The notes under the pieces were generated by a model, which saw only the letters and a program-made list of their open reading frames with translations, made no database searches and had not been told where the DNA came from. This document shows positions 10,301-22,143 of a stretch of 37,059 nt of DNA, piece after piece. This stretch comes from Cercozoa sp. M6MM. Lineage: Eukaryota > Endomyxa: Ascetosporea. Both the position numbers and the translations under genes were made by a program. The DNA lies in the NCBI GenBank assembly GCA_040357565.1, contig JBDODJ010000113.1; one strand, 5' to 3'. Numbering within the stretch: position 1 is the stretch's first letter; every line of letters starts with the position of its first letter.

Positions 10301-12779
10301 ACAAGGTGCACTGTGTCAACAGACTTGAACATTGCCTTAAATGCAAACTGACTATGTACCACGGCTTGATTGTCAGGTACAGCGATGGCACGCCACAGCA
10401 CACCCTCTAGAGTTCGCATTTGTTCAGATCTTTTCAACGAAAAGTGCAAACAAAATAAACTACCACGCAAGTACTCGTCCTGTTCGTTTCGGATAACATG
10501 CGCATTAAAGAGTGCTTGGAGTTCCTCTGTGAGCACAATCGAAAAATGATGGTTGAAAGAAACACATCAAGAACGACACAGCATACCGTTGGCGTAGTTG
10601 ATGCACAGCTGTTCGAACGAATTTGTCGCCTAAAACAGTAAATAAATGTTAAAGTTAAAATTTATCACTATCAAAAGAGACAAAAAGAACGGCACAAAGT
10701 TCTCAAAGCCGAAAACGTCGAGAATTCCGACGAAATTGTCGCTTTCTTTTTCTTTTGGCGCGAGAATTTCGTTCACTCGCGAGACCTGCGCAAGGGGTGT
10801 GCCTTCTAATAGATCTACAAGTAACACAGAGACACACCAAGTGGTTGAACAAGCGCGCATAGATGTCTTTGGCCATCGCATCGCGATTCCTCTGGCACTC
10901 CTCCAAGCCTGCAAAGTCTCACATGAGTGCATAAAACTAAAAACGCCTCAAAAGCTGTGCATGGTGACTGTACTCAATGGCTTGGTGATCTCGCCGTCGC
11001 GAGTGCTGATGGTACGACTCAACAGACGCTGCTCACAGCAAAATGCTGAACTGTATTCTCAAAAAACTCAAAGGAAACTGCAGGTACCTTCTTGAGTGCA
11101 GCACGCTGAACGCCGAACAAATCTGCGCTTTTCTTCACGCTGTCGTCGTTTTTGATGCGTGCGCCCTTCTCACAGAAAAATTAGATCAAAGTAAAAAAAT
11201 AATATCAGTTGACTTGAGCTACCTCAGCATGCCGCTCGAATTGAACGTTGCTGAGGTGCAGAATCGCTGCGAGCACTGCGTACAGTCCGCGCAGCTCGTC
11301 CGTTGACATGCCTGTGAAACAACAATACGAGACACATATCATGAACAAAAGTGAAAAAAGGTACGCAAATCATCCTTGAGTGCACTGTGCGTGGCAGCAA
11401 AGTCAGTGGCGTCGATACTGTCCTGTCGCGCCATCTCCTCGCGTGTTAGCGCCTGAATCTTTACCTTGCGGCCTGTGTTGCCTCCTGTGCCGGCAACAAC
11501 GGTCTCTGCGGCACTGCATAGCGTGCGAAAGTCCGTGCAGGAACGACCACTCATATGCAGGGTCTGGGCGAGGTCTGGCTCGACACCTTCCAGTCCGCAC
11601 AGAAGCTAATCGAGTATTTCGACATATGAACGAACAACTCGACTAAAACACTCGAGCGAAAGCTGAAGCTGACTGTACCTGATGGAAGATGTGAAAATTT
11701 CGCTCGCCACTCGACTGGATTGACACACGACTCTTCTCCAACAAGTACGTGTCCACTTTGGCACCGCAGATACTGCCTTGTTTCTGAAACAAAAAGTTCA
11801 TGTGTGTGTGTGTGTGTGTTTTTGCAAATTTAAATTGAAGAAACGCACCGAATACAGCAGTCGAATGAACTTGCCGAAACGCGACGAGTTGTCGTTCATT
11901 GCCGTGCGTGCGTTGCCAAAAGCCTACAACTCACTCAATAAATTGACTTTTTTTAAATATATGGAAAGTGAGGCACCTCAAACAGCGGATTCGTGGCCAC
12001 GAGTCGTTTCGCGACGCCTTTTTTCTTTTTGTCAGCGCTGCTGGAGATTTTGGTCAAAAATCGCAGCAGAAACTTGGCGCTTTCGGTTTTACCGGCGCCA
12101 CTGCACAAAAGACAATCGGTTTAGACAGTCAAACATAGTGTCTTCAATCAGAAACTTTCAAAATACAACGATTTTATTGAGAAAAACTCACCTTTCACCA
12201 CTCACGATGACAGATTGCGAGTGCCCGTTGGCACGTGCCATGTGCACCTCAGCACCCGTGCGGAATACATGAGGCATTGCACCCTGTTTGTTCTGCATAT
12301 TGATTCAGCCAAGTCTTCAGTCAAATTCAGTGTCGACAAATACAAAAAAACAGTCATACCCGCACACCCCGAGCGTGTTGAGAACACGCCGACAGTCGCT
12401 CTGCCGTGTAGAGTCCTCGGATCACCTGGTACGGGTTAACAGCAACCATTACACTGCCCATGGCCGTGTAAACTTGCTGAGTCTCGAACCGGCGCCGAAG
12501 ATTGTCACTGCCCAGTGTACAACAGTCAAAATTCAAAAAGCAGTCAACAACGCTCTTCCGCGCGTCTGCAGAACTTTGAAAATCCACTTACAGAACAGCA
12601 GCTTCGCTCAGCTCCGGCAGCGATGTCATTTCGGCCGCGCCCTCGCGTTTGACGCCTGAAGGATCATTTAACAAGCAGATTTCGGTCAGTTGGAGAGGAA
12701 GCAAAAAAGTGGAAAAACCGAGCGAGTCGAGTCGTTGCTTGGCAGCAGCAACATCGTACTCTTGGCGAAGCTGCGACAT
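7373..12779 (-). CDS. Unconventional myosin heavy chain with PH-like tail
   Basis: This is an actin-based motor. Motor exons, descending: 12719-12779, 12592-12655, 12360-12507, 12192-12283, 11977-12100, 11849-11923, 11679-11783, 11365-11605, 11223-11311, 11088-11168, 10974-11031, 10838-10908, 10696-10785, 10587-10629, 10465-10526, 10360-10406, 10255-10310, 10136-10179, 10013-10087, 9920-9961, 9823-9862, 9625-9769, 9464-9559, 9279-9389, 9177-9220, 9088-9120, 8882-9038 (about 765 residues, all phases closing). Landmarks are the P-loop [10 protein letters not shown] (split by an intron), switch I '[10 protein letters not shown]', switch II 'DVFGFENF', 'FLRCIKPN' and '[11 protein letters not shown]'. 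There is no N-terminal SH3-like domain. A lysine-rich insert ('[16 protein letters not shown]') sits before '[11 protein letters not shown]'. The tail has a basic, IQ-like neck (about 8480-8790), a PH-like fold (about 7900-8275: '[12 protein letters not shown]', '[13 protein letters not shown]') and a basic end '[13 protein letters not shown]'. Tail exon borders are less certain. The class is not assigned. Confidence 0.9.
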
Positions 12780-13159
12780 CTCAGTTTTCGATTCGCGAGC
12801 TTAATACTTCGTCCTTGAAAGGCAGATGCCGAGACTCACAGCAACTTTAGGCTGCGCAGCGTGTCTCGCAGACTTTTTGTGCGTTTTTTATTCGCGAAAG
12901 AGCGCACGATTCCGCAAGAAACGCCAGCGAGAAACCATCCCGTCTAAACGGCGAATAAACTGCACCAAATCAAAGCTGTGCGTTTTTTGTTGCGCTTGGC
13001 GGATAAACGGAATCTAAGTCCGATCATCTGTGCAAAAGTTGTTTTTGCAAAAAAAAAGTGAGAACTGTAAAAAAGAAGTGCAGTAACTTACAGGGCGAAT
13101 ACAAAGTGTGTAGTGTCTTTTTTGGGGTTGAAATTGACTCAAGCACGCACAGACGCACG
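12780..13159. promoter_or_regulatory. Divergent promoter region, myosin / BioD-like gene
   Basis: The two start codons are 380 bp apart and point away from each other. The region must hold both 5' UTRs and promoters; no specific element was recognised. Confidence 0.5.
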
Positions 13160-13729
13160 ATGGCACCGATCCATGTGATGGTGATGGGCGATCGGAGCGG
13201 CGTCGGCAAATCCACAGTCACTCTTGCCGTTCTACAGGCGCTTTTGGTAGTTCATGTGGCCTTTAATGTAGACACAGGAATGTAAACTAAGTTCTGGTGT
13301 CTGTAGACGGAGTACGATGCATCAGAGGTGGCGTATATCAAGCCTTGCACACAGTGCGTGACACCGACGCGCGTGACACGCTTCTGCTGCTCTAAGAAGG
13401 TAGGGTTCAGTGTGTTAAGTTGGTTCATTTGGACCGTTTATTTTCTCAGATAAAATGCCGCGGAATTGGACCGGTGGTGTTTCACCGCGGCTACTCGCAC
13501 CGAGCCATCGCGCAGCTGGAGGACGAGTCGAATGACGGCTGGACACATCGCATGACCGAGGTGGTTGACTCCATTCGCCAAGTCGGACGAGACAAGGTAG
13601 TGAATGCGCTTTTTCTTGCCTTCTGAACTGTCATCTTATTTGAGTGTGCTCATATAGAAAGTTGTGCTGATTGACGGTGTTGGTTATCCCACTGTTGGCA
13701 CTTGCTGCGGTGTGAGGTACCCACATAGA

Positions 13730-13768
<39 letters not shown>

Positions 13769-14521
13769 GAATTATCTATCATATAAATATATAATAAACA
13801 TCCCTATATATATATATATATATAAATATATAATTGATGTGCAGCAACGCAGCCGTAGCCAAAGCAGTCGATGCCAAGGTGTTGCTTGTTGGGCGGTACG
13901 CTTTAGTAATGAGAGGGGTCCCCTTTGCTAGAGGTGTGCGTGTGCAAACAGAGACGGCGTAGGTGACGCGATCGACATGTTGACACTCACGCTGACGTAC
14001 CTGCGGGCACAAGAGTGCGATGTTCTTGGTGTCATCTTCAACAACTCCAAGGAACCGAGGTAGTATTTGTTGAAGTCTTGGGCGGTGTTTACTTGTTTAC
14101 ACTTAAGTTAATATCGTGTAGTGGACGACACACTTATGAGCAGTGTCGTCGCTTCGTGTCGCTCTTCTTTGCCAAACACGACTCGACTCTTCGCATTTTC
14201 GGACACCTGCCCTTCCTCCAATTGGGGTAATTTCTTTGCATTGTGCTTAACACACGTGTACTTTCCTTCTTGGGCAGCGACAGCGAAGAGCGCAGCTGCA
14301 CCTTGTTTCGTGAAGAGAAACGCGCCGAATTCGAGACAAGTGTACTCGTTTTTTCTCTCTGTTCCATGCCTTCTGGATCCAAGTTTATTCTCCTTGTCCA
14401 GGTGGCTACGACACCGCTAATGCCTGGCGAAGAAGCACATGCCACGGCCTTGTGGCAGCACTTTGCAGAGCACGTCAATGCCGCTTCTTTGCTGCGACTC
14501 ATCTCCTCCGATGCAAATTAA
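13160..14521 (+). CDS. BioD-like (dethiobiotin synthetase fold) P-loop protein
   Basis: Nine exons: 13160-13246, 13307-13399, 13450-13596, 13658-13716, 13845-13895, 13952-14059, 14122-14226, 14278-14341 and 14402-14521. Phase closes and gives about 277 residues. The last intron (14342-14401, 60 nt) is in-frame and stop-free, so retention is possible. The chain opens with a P-loop, 'VMGDRSGVGKST'. It continues with 'VAYIKPCTQC', like the 'KP...' element of BioD/CobQ-type ATPases, then 'VVLIDGVGYPTVGT', 'VLLVGRDGVGDAID' and 'LGVIFNN', the usual order in this Rossmann-like fold. Its reaction cannot be read from the sequence. Cysteines at 'CTQC' and 'FCC' could bind a metal, which is inference. 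The 5' end faces the myosin gene. Confidence 0.72.
13717..13844 (+). repeat. Intron with TA microsatellites
   Basis: This 128-nt intron of the BioD-like gene contains two alternating TA runs, at about 13730-13768 and 13805-13832. Confidence 0.85.
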
Positions 14522-14871
14522 GTCGAGTCACGACGAGAAGCCAACGCAATACAACTGAACTTTAGTACGGTATGAGCGTACTGTACTTAGGACCGGTTGA
14601 TTCGATTATTTAGCTAGCATGCATACTAGTAGGTAGGTACTGGATAAATTTACACGACAGTACAAGCTTGGACCCGACCGAGAGCCGGTCGGTATGTCTT
14701 CCCAGGTCTAGAGCTGACGTGGCTGGGTACAGTACTACGGAACTGCATACCGTATTAGTACTGTGTAGCACTACGCTACAACCGATAAACTCAGGTTTGA
14801 AGAAAGTCAAATTTGAAAGCTGACGGGGACGCTTAGTACAAAAGACGAGACCTAATGCAAGTGTAGCCAAG
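14522..14871. other. Intergenic between convergent genes
   Basis: This gap lies between the stops of the BioD-like gene and the Fab1-like gene. It has several partly palindromic 'AGTACTG/CAGTACT' words (about 14570-14775) but no gene. It should hold two 3' UTRs. Confidence 0.5.
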
Positions 14872-17800
14872 CTAACTAGAGTCGCCGCAGTCGGCAGCAG
14901 CAGGAACGTCGGCAAAGTAATGCTGCACCGCCTGACGAAAACGATCGCGGTAGGTCTCGGGGTCCTGCAGGTGCGCTCAGTTCAGGGAGTAAGAGGGGGT
15001 GAGGGGGGGGGGGGGTAAACCGTAACAGTCGGTCTGGCAGCGCCGACGAGACGACCGACGGATTTGATTTGTTCCTCAAAGAACTCGGACAGCGAGTACA
15101 GTCGGAAGTAGTCGATGATGCCTGTATTAGTTGTATTGTTGTTTTTCTGGCGAAAACAACAAGAACAGAGCTACCTGCGACGAAAGAGTCATGTGGCGTT
15201 GTGCACTCCTCGCTGCGCAAATTGAATGTCTTCCCCCCCATTTTACCCCCCTTAACCCCCTACCTAATGGCAGGCAACGCGTCAGACGCATGTCGGCGCA
15301 AGTGTTCGGCCGAGTCGACAGGCAGCACCTTGTCCTGCCAGAGAGAGAAAGTTTTATCCCTCCCTTTACCCCTCTGTATCCTATATACAGGCAAATTCTT
15401 GCAGGTGATTGCGTGTCTTTCGTCAAAGTAGCGGTGCTTCCACAGGTGCACTCCGACCTACACTAGATTTATACCCCCCCTCTTACCCCCTCATAGGCCC
15501 AATGTTACCAGAAGTGAGTAATCGACAATGCCGAGTCGGCAGAGGAAGTCGCTATCTCGCCAGAGTGCCTGTCGGAGTACTTGGTGCGACGTGTGCACCA
15601 GACCCAGAGGCATGCCGCGTGTCCACTCGGTGAAGTTGCTGTCCAACAACACACGCGACTCGGCGCTCTCGCTCGCTTCTTCCTCTGCCGCCTCCACCGG
15701 CCGCTGCGATGTCGTCGTCTGTCCGGGGAGGGGGGAGAGGGGGGTAAGGGGATAGGGGGGAAGAGGGGGTAAACCATCTTGTTGTCACTCGTGTAGCGCG
15801 CGTAGCGATTGCGCCGACTGCCTTTGAGATCAAAGACGCGCCACACCTTGTCTGCAGGGGGGGGGGGGGGGGGGCAAGTAAAAGGGGTAAGGAGGGGCAG
15901 GCAGGTAATACGCGGATCCGACGTGTCCGAACCAAAGAACAAATTCGGCATGACCCTGTTCATTCGGGGGAGGGATATATAGGGGGGTATATGGTGGAAG
16001 GTAAAGACGGGAGGGGTATAAACGCACATCAAGTAGTGCACGTGCTGCTGTAGCCACTCACTCAACAAGGATCCTTCCTTCGTCTTTCTCTCCGCACTAC
16101 CAGGGGGAGGGGAGGGTAAAATGAGGGGTGAAGAGGGGGGTAAAGAGGGGGGTAAAGATGGAGGAAAAGGTCTACCGCGAACTAGCGCGCTCATGATCGC
16201 TGGTGTTGAGATCGACACGGTCGTCGGCGTCGTTGCAGTCGTCGCTGTCCGCGCGGAGGCTACTGCGACTGCTGGTGTGACCACCGGTCCCGACACTGTC
16301 GGCAGTGTCACCGTCGGCACCGTCCGTGTCTCGGTGAACAATCATGTCGGGTTCCTTGTTGTCGCTGTCGTCCAAAAATTCAACAGTTTCGTTCAAATTC
16401 GCCGTTTGTTTCGACCACTTCACTTTGTAGACGCCTGCACAGTTATACCCCCGTTTACCCCCCTTTTACCCCCTGTTTACCCCCCCCCCCCCCTATCCCC
16501 TACCCAGGAGAGGTTCCAAAAGCGAGGCGCGTCGCTCAAAGTGGCCTCCATCAGCACTTGGCACGCCCACGAAACTGTCGCTCCAGTGCGCAAAGTATTC
16601 GCGCGCCTGCTGCAGGAACACCTCCACGTCGCTCTGCATACACACACGGGGGTAAGGATAGTAAGGTAGGGCCAATATGGAAGGAGGAGGGGGGGGGGGG
16701 TAAACGTACTTTGGACACGAACTTGACGACGAAACGGTCGTCGCGAGTGCGTCCAAAATGCGCGCGCGATTTTCCGCCCGTCGCTTCGAAAGTGTCGCTG
16801 TGCGACAGTGCGTCCACAAAGGCCTAGGCACATACCCTCCTGTTTACCTACCTTACCCCTTTACCGCTCTATTACTGTCTACCTGTTCGACGTCGAAATC
16901 CTCCGACAGAAGCGAAATCGCGGCGCGACGCAGCGCGCGAAACCGCGCGGCATAATAAACCGTGCATTCCACCGTCGCCTGAGTCAGAAAAAGCACCGAT
17001 CAAAAGGCATCAGTGGTCACCCACGTGGTCACTCTATCAGCCGTACCGAACTGTCGACACGGACGCGCATGTGCATGTGCTCGCTGTGTGCCGGATTCAC
17101 CTGAGGGGTTGGAGGTAAGGGGGTAAGGGGTAGGGAAAACGGGGAGGGGGTAAAGTCTACAGGCGCATGGAGTGTGCGACGCAGCCGCTCTACATTCGGA
17201 CGTTGCTGCCGCGTCGTCATGCGATTCGACGAGTCCAAGCAGTGCGCCACCTGGGGGTAAGAGGGGGTAAAGAGGGGTAAAGAGGGGGTAAAGAGGGGTA
17301 AAGAGGGGGTAAAATAAGGGTGAAACGAACCCAAGATGCAGGCTCGCTGATGCGAAGCGGAATGACGGAATCGCCGACCCATTTGTTTTCATCTACAGTG
17401 GAGGGGGGGGGGGTAAAAGGGGAACAGGGTAGAAAGGTAAAGGGAAGGGCGAACAGAAGGGGTAAACTACCAGTTGCATCGTCGTTCCCGTCGCTTTCGC
17501 CTTCGCTTTCGCTTTCATTTTCGGTTTCGGTTTCGCTTTCATTTTCGGTTTCGCTTTCATGTTCGGTTTCGTTTTCGCTTTCGTCGTATTTGAAGTCGTC
17601 CAGCTCGAACTCGATTTGATCGTGTTCGCGATCACTCTGATCACCAGTGTGACCGACGGTGCGATCTCCGGTGCGACTGCCGGGTTCACTGACGGTCAGG
17701 TCGCTCAGTACACTGTTGGTAATACTGGCGTCCTGTGCGCTGTAGCACGTGCGCGCGTCAAAGTCGAGTGCTTCCTGCGTCGGCACGATCACCATCGACT

Positions 17801-20800
17801 CACCTCGCGCCTGCTCAACTCACAAGCCCAAATCAATGCAACTCGAATAAACTCAACTTTGCTCGAATCAACTCAACTTCGGTCAATTTAACCAACCTCA
17901 ACTCAACTGAAATCAACAAACTCAGCTCAACTCAATTCAATTCGACTCTGTCAAACAGGACTCAAGTTGAAACAAAAGCAAGAAGCCAGCCAACCAACAG
18001 TTCAATAAAAAACGTTACTAAATGATATAGCTTGAAAAAGAGACAACCACTCCTAACTCAACAAAACCCAACTCTGCTGAGCTTAAACAAAATACAAACT
18101 CAAAAGCAAGGAAACAACAACAAAAGAATAGAAACAATACACTTCGCATCTCCGCCTTGAGCGGCATGATCGAATCGTTGATATGCGTGATCAACTGAAC
18201 AGAGACATTCAAGGTGAATACCGCACATGCAACCTTTATCGAACAATTCGTACTCTTTCTTCATGTTTGTGCAACTTTTGCATCAACTCCAGAACTAAAA
18301 AACGACGAGGTCTGCGTTTTTCCCAAAAGTACAAAATACAAAAAATAATCAATACATGGCCGTAGTTGCGCGCGGTCTTCCTGTTTCTGTTTCTTGAGCA
18401 CTACAACACATCAAATACCTTCAAACACAGTTCCCAGAAAGTCAGTCATACCCAAGCGAGACTCGAGGCACACGGCATCGACGCCGTTTCGCAACAGCTT
18501 CGTCAAACGTTCCTCGCTGCAGGTGTTCAGTTTAGACATCATCAGGAATCAAAGAGAGAAAGGGTACCTCAGCACAGACAAAGGACCGTAGATTGCACGG
18601 GTCGACGCAAACAAGGTTCTAAAGCAACTTAAATTCAAACTCAGACGAGCATTGTTTTTTTAAACAGCAAATCACCTCGCTCGACTGCGAATTTCGTCGC
18701 TTTTCCCAAGAATTCGGCGCGCCGTTCGTTTCACTTCAAGAGAGTGACACATTCAAAACGCGTTGGACAGATGGATGCATTTTCAAAGGTACCCAACTTC
18801 CAGAGACTTCTCGCACGCGAGCTACTCAACAATGGAAAGCCAGCTTTGGCAAAACTCACAGGGAAAATACACTCGGAGCGAAGACGGCATTCGAATTCGC
18901 GTGGCTGCAGCAAGGTCGAGTCGGCACGGTTCCATCGTACTAAACTCGACTACGATAAAGCAAACAAACCAGATTAAAACCTGTCAAAAATACCGAACTT
19001 CAAGCGCGACGACGCGACGTGCAATGACGAAAAAGAGCGTTTTGTTGCCGCGGCCGTGCTCTCGCAGCAGCACTGGACAATATAAAAATACCCTGCTTCT
19101 AAGCAGTCAAAAACAATTTGAACTTACAGTCAACAAAGGCGCCGAGTTGAATGCCCATTGCAAAGGGTGACTGTTTTAAACAAAAGACAGAATACATCGA
19201 AAAAATCCAGTCAGAACAAGTAGTACTACCATGAAGCGAAGGCCGTGGGGAACAACGCCCGTGTCGGTGTGCACACACATGTACCACACGGGCGAACGCT
19301 CATCGCGAAACAACCGTCGCTCAAGAGCTTCCAACCCGCCCTGCAAAATCACAACTTTCGTCTGGCCCAAGATAGATTAGCCAAGTAAAAGCCCTTGTAC
19401 CGTGTTGTTTCGTTTTCGTGAAACGTCGGGCGCCGTTGCCACAGTTTCGTGCATCCGCGCGGACAGAAAGAGCAAGGCTCGCAAGACCTTTTCTTGCACT
19501 TGATCGGTTTTCCTGCTCAAGCATGCAATTCTAGCAGTTCTATTTTGACAACAGAGTTAAATCACAGCGTACTGCGCGTGCCGACCGACAGGCAAAACTC
19601 GTGCAGTGACTGGACATACAGAGCAAAAATCAAACATCAATATTCAAAGCCAAATGGACACACAAAAGCACACCGACGCAGTCTCCACGTCGTAAAACGC
19701 GAAAGTGTGTCACGGCAGGCGATCGGCACTTTTCGTCAGCACACTTTTCAAAATAAAAGACATGAACGAGACTCGAGAAAGATTAAAAACAGAAGAGTGC
19801 TACGGCGTTGAGACAGTCGACGCGAAGAAACTCGCCGAGTGACACTGCAGTCGGCGACACCATTGGTCTGTGCAAGTCTTCTGTATTTGCTAATGGGTTG
19901 GTCCAAAAAAAAACTGTACCGAGTGAGTTGGACGAGGCGCGTTTCTTGACATTGCACTTGCGTACTTTCGCACCTGCAAAAAGAAGGCATCAAGGGATCA
20001 GAAAACTGACTTAACTAACGGTACATGTGCAGATCGGTTGCGAAGGTTTTTTGCGGAATCAGCGACTTTACAAAGGACTGGAACAACAAATATTTTGATG
20101 TGTTTAGACGACGAAAAGAAAGACACCATCATCGCAGTTGAATTCTTCATTAGTTTCTCCCAGTCTAAACACATGAACTCGTCAGATAATCCACTACCCA
20201 TTTACAGAGAAACCTACCGAGATGCATCAGCATATCACGTCGCAAACACAGGACACGGAGTGCCTCGTGTGCTCCGGCCAATGCGTCCGCAGTGGCTCTA
20301 AAACATTAACAATCGCGTTTGACCACTCAAAAAGAAAAAGTCGGGAACCTTCGCAGCTGTTTCGTCATGTCTTCGAGCGACAAAACACCGCGTTTCTGCG
20401 CCTATTGTAATGAAAGATATTCCAATAGCTTTGTTTATAAAGAGCGAGCATACTTGTAGTTTGTAGATGCACAAGAGAAGCGACATTTGCGCCGGGGAGC
20501 CGCAGCCTTCGACCTACAATGAAGGATGACAGAGAAGCAAAAGTAAGCATGAAACAAAGCAAACCAGAGTGATGGCAGCACCGCGTCGACCGCTCTCTTC
20601 TTGGAATGTCGGCAATCGCACCACCTGACAAACAGAGCACCAGTCTCTCATCGATTCATAAAAAAACATGAAGTTTTAAGTAAAGGCACCCTCAGAGTGG
20701 CTGCTCGTCCCAGAACGGCATCGGCGGCCAGTTCGTCGCTCATGTCGCACACACCTGCACAAATCTCAAGAAGATTGGAATACGAAAGCATGAGCTTGAA

Positions 20801-22085
20801 GCGAAAACGTACGCACAGAGAGTGCAGCAGCCGCTGCGTTTCGCAGCACGCGAATGTGATCGACGCTGCGAAGCACACGTGCTCCTATTTCGCAGGTATT
20901 GTAAGTCAAAAATAGCTTTCATGAGTTGACAGAACAGTAGTACCAGTTGCACGTGCGAGACGACGCATCGAATACGCAGGAACCTAATAGTACTTTTCTT
21001 TCACGATTTAAACACGTGAAACGAACAAGAGTTACATGAGCGAAAACTGTGACGCCAGCTTCCAAAAACAAATCCAGCGCACGACCATCGACTCGTCCCT
21101 GAAAGCAACTCAAGCTTGCTCGTACCAAACTGGCGAAAAACAATATTACTTGCACAAAGACGACATTTGGTAGCAGTTGGAGCACTTTAGCCACCTAAAC
21201 GAAACAATAAAAATGAAAGGCACAATCAAGCTTCTCGAGTTTCGTCCGCGCGGATAAAACGAAAAATACCGTAATGTCGATGAACTCGGCATGCTCTCGA
21301 GTGAGAACTTCCAGCGTTTCCAAGGAACGTGCCTCTAGCGTTGTTGCAAAGTCCAAAGCACACGCCAGGAGAACTAAAGTTTAAACAAACGGATCTTTAT
21401 CTCGACTAAAAAAAATGAAAGCTACCAATCGCAGGTCGTTGGATCAGACTTGGCATACTCCGATGTGCCTGAAAGAAACAAAGTCACACACACACACTCA
21501 TGTAATAAAGCTCTAACAGAAGCCTACAGGAGCGGCGTGCAAAACGACGCCATCCACGGCACGCGACGGACCGATCACTTCTGCAAACGTGATAGGAAAT
21601 ATCCACGAAAAAGAGGCAGGGTATTGATACCATTGGTGTGGTCAACCACAACCGTGGCAACATGGATCAACTCGCGAATGTCACGTGGTGCATCCGGCAA
21701 CGCAGCAGACGCACTGAACAGTGGAGAAAATATAGTCAGTTCACTCACGGAAAAATACAAAAAAACACAAAATTACAGTTCGTTCTCGTCACGCGCAACC
21801 CGTGTGGCACGTTTCTGGGCCTGAACACGGTCAAATTAAGTATGTGGACACTTTGGCACACATTAGAACTCTACCTGTCGCACGAGATCCGAAGCCGCGT
21901 ATTCTGTAGTTTCGGCATTTTGCGATTTTATGGCTTCCTCGCGTGCTCGCTGAGAAAAAGGGTAAAAGAGGGAAGGGAGGTAAATGAGTGAAAATGCCCA
22001 ACTTACAACGAAAGCACGCGCAGCGTCTGGTCGGATCCGCGCGGAAGCGTGTCGAACCAGCGGATACAAACTAAACTAAATAATT

Positions 22086-22143
<58 letters not shown>

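Noticed and set aside
15001-15020. GGGGTAA blocks as interstitial telomere repeats
   Set aside because: They are irregular, confined to introns, and not a constant unit in tandem, so a telomeric origin is unsupported.
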